The notes under the pieces: model-generated
Told to the model about the DNA's origin: nothing
The model's database searches: none
What the model saw: only the letters and a program-made list of their open reading frames with translations
Position numbers and translations under genes: made by a program
Origin: CALLPQ01 sp038531745
GTDB taxonomy: Bacteria > Pseudomonadota > Alphaproteobacteria > Caulobacterales > Parvularculaceae
Direction of reading: 5' to 3'
Length of the DNA stretch: 64,000 nucleotides
Assembly (NCBI GenBank): GCA_038531745.1
Contig: JBCBBJ010000008.1
Coordinates: 62,001 to 126,000 of the forward strand
In this document: piece by piece, positions 54,224 through 62,118 of the stretch
How the letters are laid out: the number at the start of each line of letters is the position of its first letter
Numbering within the stretch: position 1 is the first letter of the stretch

Positions 54224-54403
54224 CACCTTACCTCTGGTGGGCTGCCCGGTTTGTTAGGAAGTGTTTGCCCGGGGCCTTACCTTTTATACGGGAGCTGCCT
54301 CTGATGAGGGCCGTGGCCTTCGATATGCGGCACCCACCTGGACCTTAGGTTCCAGGGCAACAAAATTTCCGACGGCCAGGGCGGCACGCCAAATCTTAAG
54401 GAG
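54224..54403 (+). ncRNA. ssrS: 6S RNA (SsrS) candidate
   Basis: About 180 nt ending some 50 bp before fthC, the standard 6S position. It folds into a long rod: CCTTA (54226-54230) with TAAGG (54397-54401); GGTGGGCTGCCCGG (54236-54249) with CCAGGGCGGCACGCC (54376-54390); GGAA/TTCC; TGTTTGCCC (54262-54270) with GGGCAACA (54355-54362). A large open centre follows, with a small hairpin CCTGGACC-TTA-GGTTCCAGG on its 3' side (54337-54356), and a terminal hairpin ACGG...CCGT (54288-54314). This is the 6S layout that traps sigma-70 RNA polymerase. The exact ends are uncertain. Confidence 0.75.
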
Positions 54404-54453
54404 GGCGGCACGCCCCTGTAGGGAAGTGGCATTTTGATGGGGCGACCTGGGTT

Positions 54454-55065
54454 ATGGTTTTTCACTTTGTGAAACGATTGTGGGGCCGCGCGCCAGACCC
54501 GCAAAAAGTGCTGATGCGGGAACGGGCAAAGGCCATCCGCGCACAAGCATTTGCCAATCGGCCCGATGCCGCGCCCCATGCCGCCCGCCACTTTTTGGAG
54601 GCTATTGCCCCCGTGCCTGGTTCTATCGTCGCGCTTTACGCCGCCACCGGCACAGAGCTTGCCACCCGCCCCCTCGCCGAGGCACTCCATGACGCGGGCC
54701 TCTTCAACACCGCCCTACCCGTGGTTGAAAAGCGGGACGCGCCATTAATCTTTCGACGCTTTTCCCCGGGCATGCCCCTTGTCAAAGGCGCTTTTGGCAT
54801 CGAAACACCCCCAGCAGACGCTGACGCGGTCATCCCCACCCATGTGATCGTGCCCTTGCTCGCGTTTTCGCGGGATGGTGCGCGGCTCGGCTATGGTGGC
54901 GGCTATTATGACCGCACGCTGGCGCACCTGCGCCAAAACGGACCGGTTGTCGCCATCGGCTATGGCTTTGGCGCGCAGGAAGTTGACGCTGTTCCCACGG
55001 GCGCGCTAGACGAGCCACTTGATTGGATTGTCACGGAGCGCGGGGCCGTTCGGGTTAATCGCTGA
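54454..55065 (+). CDS. fthC: 5-formyltetrahydrofolate cyclo-ligase
   Basis: 203 aa. N-terminal KVLMRERAKAIRAQAF basic helix, PLATxxLAEAL-type segment, VIVPLLAFSRDGARLGYGGGYYDRTLAHL (nucleotide and substrate loop) and IGYGFGAQEVDAVP. Converts 5-formyl-THF to 5,10-methenyl-THF using ATP. The 6S RNA candidate is directly upstream, and the two may be co-transcribed. Confidence 0.92.
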   Translation: MVFHFVKRLWGRAPDPQKVLMRERAKAIRAQAFANRPDAAPHAARHFLEAIAPVPGSIVALYAATGTELATRPLAEALHDAGLFNTALPVVEKRDAPLIFRRFSPGMPLVKGAFGIETPPADADAVIPTHVIVPLLAFSRDGARLGYGGGYYDRTLAHLRQNGPVVAIGYGFGAQEVDAVPTGALDEPLDWIVTERGAVRVNR

Positions 55066-55095
55066 CCCACCACGTACCGAACCGCAGGAAACAGC

Positions 55096-55899
55096 ATGCG
55101 TTTAGCTTTTTTTGGGGATGTTGTGGGGCGCGCCGGACGCCACGCGGTTTTGGACCGCATGGGCAGCGTGCGGGCTGATCTCTCGCTCGATTTTATCGTC
55201 GTCAATGTGGAAAATGCGGCGGGCGGTTTTGGCGTTACCAAAAAAATTGTTGATGACTTTCTCAATGCCGGTGTTGATGTGCTAACCACCGGCAACCACG
55301 CCTTTGATCAACGCGATGACATTTCGATCTTCGAACGCGAAACCAAATTACTACGGCCGGCAAATTTTCCACCGACAAATCCAGGCAAGGGCTCAGGTCT
55401 TTTTACTGGCCTTGAGGGCCAGCAGGTTCTGGTGATTAATGCCATGGGCCAACGCGGCATGATGCCGGTTGATGATCCGTGTACGGCGGTTGACCGGGAG
55501 CTTGCGGGGATCGAACTTGGCCGCGATGTTGATGCGGTCCTCGTTGATTTTCACGCAGAAGCCACCAGCGAAAAATATTGCATGGGCCATTTTTGCGATG
55601 GTCGCGCCAGCCTAGTAGTGGGCACCCACACCCATGTGCCCACGGCGGATCACCATATTATGAGCGGGGGAACGGGCTATCTCACAGATGCCGGTATGTG
55701 CGGTGATTACAACTCGGTCATCGGCATGGAAAAGCAAGAGCCCTTGTCCCGGTTCGTCACCAAAATGCCGGGTAACCGGTTCTCCCCGGCGACGGGCCCG
55801 GCAACATTGTGCGGGGTGATGGTGGAGACCGATACCAAAACCGGCTTGGCACACTATATCGAACCCATCCGGATAGGCGGGATCCTAAACCCCGCATAA
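55096..55899 (+). CDS. ymdB: YmdB family metallophosphoesterase (2',3'-cyclic-nucleotide phosphodiesterase)
   Basis: 267 aa. Metal ligands in FFGDVVGRAGRH, NVENAAGGFG, TTGNHAFDQRD, VDFHAEATSEK and VVGTHTHVPTADHHIM; DAGMCGDYNSVIGM is family-specific. Dinuclear phosphodiesterase. It follows fthC by 30 bp, a common pairing. Confidence 0.9.
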   Translation: MRLAFFGDVVGRAGRHAVLDRMGSVRADLSLDFIVVNVENAAGGFGVTKKIVDDFLNAGVDVLTTGNHAFDQRDDISIFERETKLLRPANFPPTNPGKGSGLFTGLEGQQVLVINAMGQRGMMPVDDPCTAVDRELAGIELGRDVDAVLVDFHAEATSEKYCMGHFCDGRASLVVGTHTHVPTADHHIMSGGTGYLTDAGMCGDYNSVIGMEKQEPLSRFVTKMPGNRFSPATGPATLCGVMVETDTKTGLAHYIEPIRIGGILNPA

Positions 55900-56092
55900 T
55901 CTTCCCTACACAGATATTTAGTGTAAAAATTAGTGCTGCCGCAACGGTTCAACGGATCCTTTGTCGACATCATATAATTCTGCGATACATCCACTGCGCC
56001 TTTTGTCCGGTTTTATAGGAGATTAGTGCCGGGTTTTTACAAAATCTGGTGCCGCCCATTCCGATCTATTCGCAGGCATCGCAATAGCGATT

Positions 56093-56120
56093 GAAAAACC
56101 AGGCCGATCTGTCGGTCAGG
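56093..56120 (-). terminator. Probable terminator overlapping the hisG stop codon
   Basis: On the minus strand CCTGACCGA-CAGA-TCGGCCTGG forms an imperfect 9-bp stem followed by TTTTT. The stem contains the hisG TGA. Confidence 0.45.
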
Positions 56121-57036
56121 TCATCATCTTTTCAATATTCAGTACCAGGATGCCGCTGGCACCAAGGCCCTTTAACGCCTCTAGCGTATCCCAGAATATC
56201 GCTTCAGGGCACACGGCGTGGATCGCCACCATATCGTCACGGCCAGCAAGATTGAGTATTGTTGGCGCATCAACACCGGGCAGTTTTTCCGTAATCGCCG
56301 CAATCGCCGTACGCGGCGCATTCATCATAACATATTTCGCATCGCGTGAGCGCATGACGCCCTGAATACGTTTGAGCAACCCCTCGAATATTGCTTGTTT
56401 CTCCGCCGCGAACATCGTCTCGTTACGGATCAGGATTGCTTCGGATTCGAAGACTTTCACATATGGTTTCAGACCATTGGCATCAAGCGTCGCACCCGTG
56501 GAGACAATATCGCATACAAGATCGGCGATACGTAGTCTTGGTGCGACCTCAACCGATCCCTTCATCATGATCGGCCGGGCGTTGATATCGTTCGCGTCGA
56601 GAAATTTCTGCGTGAGACCAGGATAGGAGGTGGCAATCCGCTTACCGGCCAGCATCTCGTGGCCCGTATAGGCTGCCGTTTTTGGCCCCGCGATCATCAG
56701 ACGGCACCGTGAGAACCCCAGTGCCATCACCGTTTGCGCCTGCGCCGTGCGGTTTACGGTGAGGACTTCCTCCTCGGCAACATTCTCCCCCACAATGCCG
56801 ATGTCGCAGGCCCCATCGGCCACAAAGGACGGAATATCGTCGTCGCGCAACAGCAAAATATCAATGGGCATTTCTTCCACACGCCCATAAAGCTTATCGC
56901 GCCCGCGCGAAATCGTCAGCCCACAGCTCTTTAAAAGCTCAATGGAGCCGTCCGACAACCGCCCGGATTTCTGGATCGCGACACGCAAACGGCTGGTATC
57001 GGCAAAGTCATCATCGCTGGTGCGTGCATTTGGCAT
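56116..57036 (-). CDS. hisG: ATP phosphoribosyltransferase, long form
   Basis: 306 aa. First step of histidine synthesis. LRVAIQKSGRLSDGSIELLKSCG, EEMPIDILLLRDDDIP, DIGIVGENV, KRIATSYPGLTQKFLD and the PRPP loop DIVSTGATLDANGL form the catalytic part. The C-terminal 80 residues (MNAPRTAIAAITEKLPGVDAPTILNLAG...LGASGILVLNIEKMM) are the ACT-like regulatory domain of HisG-L, so no HisZ is needed. It closely resembles enterobacterial HisG. Solitary, with no other his genes nearby. Confidence 0.95.
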   Translation of the reverse strand: MPNARTSDDDFADTSRLRVAIQKSGRLSDGSIELLKSCGLTISRGRDKLYGRVEEMPIDILLLRDDDIPSFVADGACDIGIVGENVAEEEVLTVNRTAQAQTVMALGFSRCRLMIAGPKTAAYTGHEMLAGKRIATSYPGLTQKFLDANDINARPIMMKGSVEVAPRLRIADLVCDIVSTGATLDANGLKPYVKVFESEAILIRNETMFAAEKQAIFEGLLKRIQGVMRSRDAKYVMMNAPRTAIAAITEKLPGVDAPTILNLAGRDDMVAIHAVCPEAIFWDTLEALKGLGASGILVLNIEKMMT

Positions 57037-57143
57037 GGTGCATCATTCCCACTAAATTCGTGCCAAGGCCTATCGCCCACTACGCGGCATGTCCACAGGT
57101 AATGGGTATACCCAGCCTGGCACCATCGCCCGAGGGAAAGATC

Positions 57144-57575
57144 ATGAACAAAACCACAGCACCGCCAACCGGAATCACAGACCTTGACGCCCTCCTGGCG
57201 GGGATGTCGCCCATATTGCATCCGGCACTCTATGTTTTTGTGACGCTGGACCCTGCGGCACCACCCTATACCGGCCCGTTCCAGCTCCGGTTTCAGGAGG
57301 CGGAGGGCGAAACCCTAGTGATAAAGCAAGATGATGCCGAGGCGGCGGGCTTTGCCTCAATTTATCCGTGCCGCATGATCACGCTGCGCATTGCATCATC
57401 TCTGGAGGCGGTGGGGTTTTTGGCTGTTGTCACAACCCATCTTGCCGCGGCGGGCATTGGCGTGAACCCGGTCTCGGCCTATCACCATGACCATTTATTC
57501 ATCAGCCCCGGCGATGCTCAAAAGGCAATGGAGGTGCTGCACGCTCTCAGCCGCGGCACGAACGCGCCGAATTAG
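57144..57575 (+). CDS. ACT domain protein (DUF2241/ACT_7)
   Basis: 143 aa from MNKTTAPP, with GAGGGAAAG upstream; the open frame reaches back to 57024. GITDLDALLAGMSPILHPALYVFVTLD opens the first half; the second half MITLRIASSLEAVGFLAVVTTHLAAAGIGVNPVSAYHHDHLFI is an ACT fold, usually a ligand-sensing module. Overlaps the convergent TauE gene by 4 bp. Ligand unknown. Confidence 0.8.
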   Translation: MNKTTAPPTGITDLDALLAGMSPILHPALYVFVTLDPAAPPYTGPFQLRFQEAEGETLVIKQDDAEAAGFASIYPCRMITLRIASSLEAVGFLAVVTTHLAAAGIGVNPVSAYHHDHLFISPGDAQKAMEVLHALSRGTNAPN

Positions 57576-58345
57576 GGAAATATCACCAGTTTGATGATCA
57601 ACCCCACCATAGCGATGACCAGCACCGCCTTGATCCAGCGCTCCCCTTTGGCCATGGCGGTGCGCGCACCGAGATAACCGCCCACAGCGTTGCCGACGGC
57701 GAGCGCGATCCCCGCATCCCAGGCAATTTGCGTTCGCGTCGCAAAAATCGCCAAGGCCACCATGGAAAAAACCAGGGCGATAAACACCTTATGCATATTG
57801 GTCCGTACCAGATCGATCCCCATGATCCGGTGGAGGATCGGCATCAGTAAAAAGCCAACCCCGATCTGGATAAAGCCACCCCAAAATCCCGCCCCAATCA
57901 TCAGGACATGGCCGAGGACGAGGTTTTTCGGCGGCGATTGTGGATCGGTTGTTGTATCGGCTTGTGGTGTGGCCCCTTTCTTCTGGTCCACCAGCATGGT
58001 GATCAAGATAAGGATGATTACCCCGGCAAGAACCCGGTTAAACCAAACCCCATCAATGGTCACACCGACAGAGGCGCCAAACACCGCGCCCACCGCCGCA
58101 AAGACCGCAAGGCTCGCCGATAAGCGAAAATCGCTAAACCCTTTTGAGAAAAACCCCCAAACCGCAACAATATTCTGGGCAATGATCGAGATGCGATTGG
58201 TGCCGTTCGCCACGGGTCCAGGCAAGCCCATAAAGACCATCACCGGCACCGTTAAGACGGAGCCACCGCCCGCCATGACATTGATCCATCCGGCAATGGT
58301 GCCCAAACCGGTCAGCACCATCAGTTGCCAAAGTTCCAGGGTCAT
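57572..58345 (-). CDS. TauE/SafE family exporter (second copy)
   Basis: 257 aa. The first repeat signature AGWINVMAGGGSVLTVPVMVFMGLP with NGTNRISI, and the second GFWGGFIQIGVGFLLMPILH, are typical of the YfcA/TSUP branch. About eight helices. It is a different branch from the TauE at 25 kb. Substrate unknown. Confidence 0.85.
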   Translation of the reverse strand: MTLELWQLMVLTGLGTIAGWINVMAGGGSVLTVPVMVFMGLPGPVANGTNRISIIAQNIVAVWGFFSKGFSDFRLSASLAVFAAVGAVFGASVGVTIDGVWFNRVLAGVIILILITMLVDQKKGATPQADTTTDPQSPPKNLVLGHVLMIGAGFWGGFIQIGVGFLLMPILHRIMGIDLVRTNMHKVFIALVFSMVALAIFATRTQIAWDAGIALAVGNAVGGYLGARTAMAKGERWIKAVLVIAMVGLIIKLVIFP

Positions 58346-58376
58346 TACCGGGGCCCGGTTTTTTCAGCGATCGGCA

Positions 58377-58688
58377 CTATGAATTGGCGCTTCCATCAAC
58401 AAGGGCATCGATAAACCGGGTCATATCGCAATCTTTGTTTGATAATCCGTCCACATCATGGGTCGTCAGCGTGACGGTCACAGAATTATAAACATTGGAC
58501 CATTCGGGATGATGGTCGAGCTTTTCAGCCTGCATGGCAATGCGCGTCATAAACCCGAACGCGGCATTGAAATCAGTAAATTTCACGGTGCGGGTCAATG
58601 CATCCCGCTCACTGTCATGGGTCCAGGCGGGACAATCGCGAATGAGGCTTGCACGCTCGGTGTCTGATAGTTTGATGGCCATGGCCAA
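58377..58688 (-). CDS. phhB: Pterin-4a-carbinolamine dehydratase
   Basis: 103 aa. EKLDHHPEWSNVYNSVTVTLTTHD contains the active-site histidines. Recycles the carbinolamine formed by aromatic amino acid hydroxylases, or acts in an uncharacterised pterin step. GAGGAA precedes the first of two close ATGs. No phenylalanine hydroxylase is in view. Confidence 0.92.
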   Translation of the reverse strand: MAMAIKLSDTERASLIRDCPAWTHDSERDALTRTVKFTDFNAAFGFMTRIAMQAEKLDHHPEWSNVYNSVTVTLTTHDVDGLSNKDCDMTRFIDALVDGSANS

Positions 58689-58727
58689 TTCCTCTTTATA
58701 CGGTATTATGCGTGAGGGGTTTGCGCA

Positions 58728-59768
58728 CTATATCTTGTCGATGACGGTCACCCCCACGGACGGCTTGGTGCCCATGGTGGTCAAGGCATTTGCTGCACCG
58801 GCAAGGGACACGCGTGATCTGATGAGCTTGCCGGGCGCCAACCGCCCGTCCCGCATCAGGGCAATCATTTGCGGATATCGCCAGGCTTGCATACCGTGAC
58901 TGCCAAAAATTTCCAATTCGTCGGCGATGACTCGGGCGAGCGGAATACTGGGATTGCTTTCCTCCGCATCAAGAAGACCGATCTGAATATGGCGGCCACG
59001 TTTTCGCAGCGACCGGATAGAGGTGTAACACACCTCCCGGTCGCCCACAGCGTCCACGGAAATTGACGCACCGCCGCCGGTCAAGCTCTTGATGGCTTCA
59101 GCTACATTGGGCGTCGTGACGCCATTGAGTTGGTGCTCGGCCCCAACCTCCTTGGCGAGGGCCAATGCTTCGTCTTTCACGTCAATGGCGATGACCCGAG
59201 CACCAAAAGCATGGGCAATCATCACGGCGGACAAACCCACACCGCCGCAGCCATGTACAGCAACCCACACACCAGGCTTTACCCCGCCCTGATCAACGAT
59301 GGCGCGCCACGCCGTGGCAAACCGACAGCCAAGGATGGCCGCGTCGACCGCGTTAATTTCATCCGGCAACGCTACCAGATTGGTATCGGCATAATGCAGC
59401 CCCACATACTCAGCGAACGACCCCCAATGGGTAAAACCCGGCTGAAACTGCGCGTCGCACACCTGTTGGTTGGCAGAGGCGCACTGGGGGCACGTGCCAC
59501 ACCCGCCGACAAATGGAACCGTTACGCGGTCCCCCACGGACCAGGTTTGAACAGCAGCACCCACCGCCTCAATGCGCCCAACCAGTTCGTGGCCAGGCAC
59601 ATGGGGCAAATCAATATCGGGGTCGTCCCCTTTCCAGCCGTGCCAATCACTGCGGCACAAGCCGGTGGCGAGCACTTTCACAACGACCCCATGGGGTTCC
59701 GGGCTCGGGTCAGCGACCTTTGAAACCTTTGGTCGCCCCTCAAATTTCTCGTAGACAAGTGCTTTCAT
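58728..59768 (-). CDS. Zinc-dependent alcohol dehydrogenase (MDR family)
   Basis: 346 aa. Catalytic zinc Cys in GLCRSDWHGW and GHELVG; structural zinc CGTCPQCASANQQVC; NAD site HGCGGVGLSAVMIAHAFGA, followed by IDVKDEALALAKEVGA, giving NAD preference. Substrate not predictable; short-chain alcohols or aldehydes are usual for this type. Confidence 0.87.
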   Translation of the reverse strand: MKALVYEKFEGRPKVSKVADPSPEPHGVVVKVLATGLCRSDWHGWKGDDPDIDLPHVPGHELVGRIEAVGAAVQTWSVGDRVTVPFVGGCGTCPQCASANQQVCDAQFQPGFTHWGSFAEYVGLHYADTNLVALPDEINAVDAAILGCRFATAWRAIVDQGGVKPGVWVAVHGCGGVGLSAVMIAHAFGARVIAIDVKDEALALAKEVGAEHQLNGVTTPNVAEAIKSLTGGGASISVDAVGDREVCYTSIRSLRKRGRHIQIGLLDAEESNPSIPLARVIADELEIFGSHGMQAWRYPQMIALMRDGRLAPGKLIRSRVSLAGAANALTTMGTKPSVGVTVIDKI

Positions 59769-59853
59769 TGGCTAATCTCACTTGCCCCCCATGAACCGCG
59801 TGTCTGAAAATGCGGCCCACACACGGTTTGGGCAATATCGCGGAGGTGCCGGT

Positions 59854-61860
59854 TTATGGGGCGCTATCAGCGACCGTACTCGGCGCATGGGCCGTCTCCA
59901 CCTGCCCTTTCAGCCAGCGATTAAGAAACTTCACATAGCCCTGGGAGGCGGTGATCCGGTTTTCGCGTTTGCGGAAACCATGACCTTCATCCGGGAACAG
60001 AATATATTCAACGGGCACACCATTGGCCTCAATCGCTGCCACCATCTCATCGCTTTCCACTTGCAGGACACGCGGATCATTCGCCCCTTGGACCACAAGG
60101 ACGGGCTTGGTGATATTCTGCGCGTGGAACAGTGGGGAGATGGCGCGATGGCGATCACCATCGGTGGCGGGGTCACCCATTTCGTCGAATAGGGATTCCT
60201 TAAAACTCTCCCACCAGGGCGGGATACTCGCCAGGGTTCTGACCCAATTCGTCACACCGAATATATTGACGCCAGCGTCAAAAACTTCCGGGTGGAAGGC
60301 AAGGGCGGCCATGGTCATATAGCCGCCATAGGACCCGCCCATCACCGCGATATTATCGCCGTCAACCCAGTCAAGACCCGCAAGATACGATTTTGCTTCA
60401 ACAATGTCGCGCAAATCCACATCACCATGGCGTTTATCATCAAGATGGAAAAAGGTTTTGCCGTATCCTGACGATCCACGATTATTGGCGGCAAGAACCG
60501 CAAACCCGTTATTGACCATATGCTGGATCATGGACGAAAAGCCCGTGCGGCTTTGACCGCCCGGCCCACCATGGACAAGGACAACAGCCGGCACAGGCGT
60601 TGAAGCAGACGCCCCGAGCGGGCGGTATTGAATGGCGGGGATATCCAACCCGTCATAGCTTGGATAGCGAATAACCTCAGCGGCAACGAGATGGCTGGGA
60701 TCAATTTTACCGGCAAGAGCATCGGTTAACTGGTCAACATCGCCTTTGGTAAGGTCAACATGAAAAATATCCGACGGGGAACGCGATGAATTCACAATCA
60801 AGGCAAGCGTGTCCTCATCGGGCGAAAACCGCAAATTGCGTAAATCGCCCTCGGGCAACCCGTCTGGCAGCGCCACAAATTCGCCGGTCTCGTCAACAAT
60901 AGAAACAACGGTCCGCGCGTCCTCATTGACCCCGGCAACCAGATAATCGCCCGATGGGGAATAGGTCACGTAACTCACGTCCCATTCCGCCTCCAACATT
61001 GCTTCTTGGGCGCCCGTTTCCACATCATGCTTCCACGCCTGCACAAATTCACCGGCTGCGTCGGTACCATAGACAAGGGCCGATCCATCGGGGGTGAAGG
61101 TGAAAACCGTATGCTGAATATTCCCGTCATGGGGGGTAATTTCCCGGGCGTCGCCATTACCGGCAAGATCAACAAGAAAAATGGTGTTATCCGCCGAGGT
61201 CCGCGATTTTAGTCCCGCAAGATGGCGTCCCTCCCCGGAGACGACGAAATTGCCGAGCCCTTGCGTGTTCTCAAAAATCCGGCTCTTTTCAAACGTTTCC
61301 GCGTCAACACGATAAGCGTCAAAAAAACTGGGGTCCCGTTCATTCGTCGCGATGATGAAGGCATCATTGCCCGCCTGCCAGCTCACAAAATAGGCCTTCA
61401 CCGCCTCTCCCGGTGTCAAATCTGTAACCATGCCGTCAAGGGCACGGTGGAAAATATGGTTGATTTCATCGCCGCCACCATCAGCCGTGTACAGAATACT
61501 GCCATCTTTTAAGACACCAATGGCAAAACTTGCATTGGTTGTTGAGGTGGTCAGGGCGCGGCGGTCCCCGGTCTCAACATTAAGGGCGTAGGCGTTAAAG
61601 ATGCCGGTTTCATCGGAACTGATCAGGACCGATTGGTTATCGGGAAACCAGGCGCGCTCACTCCCCGCTAGGGAATAGGACGTGGTCTCAAAAAACGCCT
61701 CCACCGGATATGTTGGTGCAGCCACCGGGGCCACCGCCGATGTTGCCGCCCGAACCGCAGACTGAGTTGCTGTTTGGCCACTATCAGTGACACTGGCACA
61801 GCCGCCCAAAATGACCGAAACGGCCCCTATAATTGTTGACGTCAAAAGCTTGTTTTTCAT
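59854..61860 (-). CDS. S9 family prolyl oligopeptidase-like lipoprotein peptidase
   Basis: 668 aa. Lipoprotein signal with lipobox ILGGC (Cys21), so anchored in the envelope. Residues about 60-390: beta-propeller made of WD40-like Asp-box repeats (YTADGGGDEINHIF; FSPDEDTLALIVNSSRSPSD). Catalytic domain: VLVHGGPGGQSRTGF, nucleophile Ser in GGSYGGYM, Asp in QGANDPRV and His in DEGHGFRK. Acylaminoacyl-peptidase or dipeptidyl-peptidase activity is expected. Single gene. Confidence 0.9.
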   Translation of the reverse strand: MKNKLLTSTIIGAVSVILGGCASVTDSGQTATQSAVRAATSAVAPVAAPTYPVEAFFETTSYSLAGSERAWFPDNQSVLISSDETGIFNAYALNVETGDRRALTTSTTNASFAIGVLKDGSILYTADGGGDEINHIFHRALDGMVTDLTPGEAVKAYFVSWQAGNDAFIIATNERDPSFFDAYRVDAETFEKSRIFENTQGLGNFVVSGEGRHLAGLKSRTSADNTIFLVDLAGNGDAREITPHDGNIQHTVFTFTPDGSALVYGTDAAGEFVQAWKHDVETGAQEAMLEAEWDVSYVTYSPSGDYLVAGVNEDARTVVSIVDETGEFVALPDGLPEGDLRNLRFSPDEDTLALIVNSSRSPSDIFHVDLTKGDVDQLTDALAGKIDPSHLVAAEVIRYPSYDGLDIPAIQYRPLGASASTPVPAVVLVHGGPGGQSRTGFSSMIQHMVNNGFAVLAANNRGSSGYGKTFFHLDDKRHGDVDLRDIVEAKSYLAGLDWVDGDNIAVMGGSYGGYMTMAALAFHPEVFDAGVNIFGVTNWVRTLASIPPWWESFKESLFDEMGDPATDGDRHRAISPLFHAQNITKPVLVVQGANDPRVLQVESDEMVAAIEANGVPVEYILFPDEGHGFRKRENRITASQGYVKFLNRWLKGQVETAHAPSTVADSAP

Positions 61861-62118
61861 CTGACACTCTCCTCGTTAACCTTTATCGTGACACGAGGGG
61901 CCAGCGCATTCAAGCAAGCGGATCAGCCATTCGACCTTCCGGTGCTGTAGCTTACCCCTTGACCGATAAAGTGCGGGATTTACCCCGTACTCAAGAGCAT
62001 CGTACCTTTTTGCGTAATGTATCTAGCTTGAAAAAACACAAGGAATGCTCATGGCGACCTTCTGACGGAAAAATAGCGCGTTAGGTTTAGGTGCCCATTC
62101 GACCGATCAGCCAGGCTC

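Noticed and set aside
54181..54300. Alternative local hairpin CGGGCACC...GGTG...TGCCCG inside the 6S candidate read as a transcription terminator
   Set aside because: No U-run follows it, and the long-range pairing with 54376-54401 explains the sequence better.
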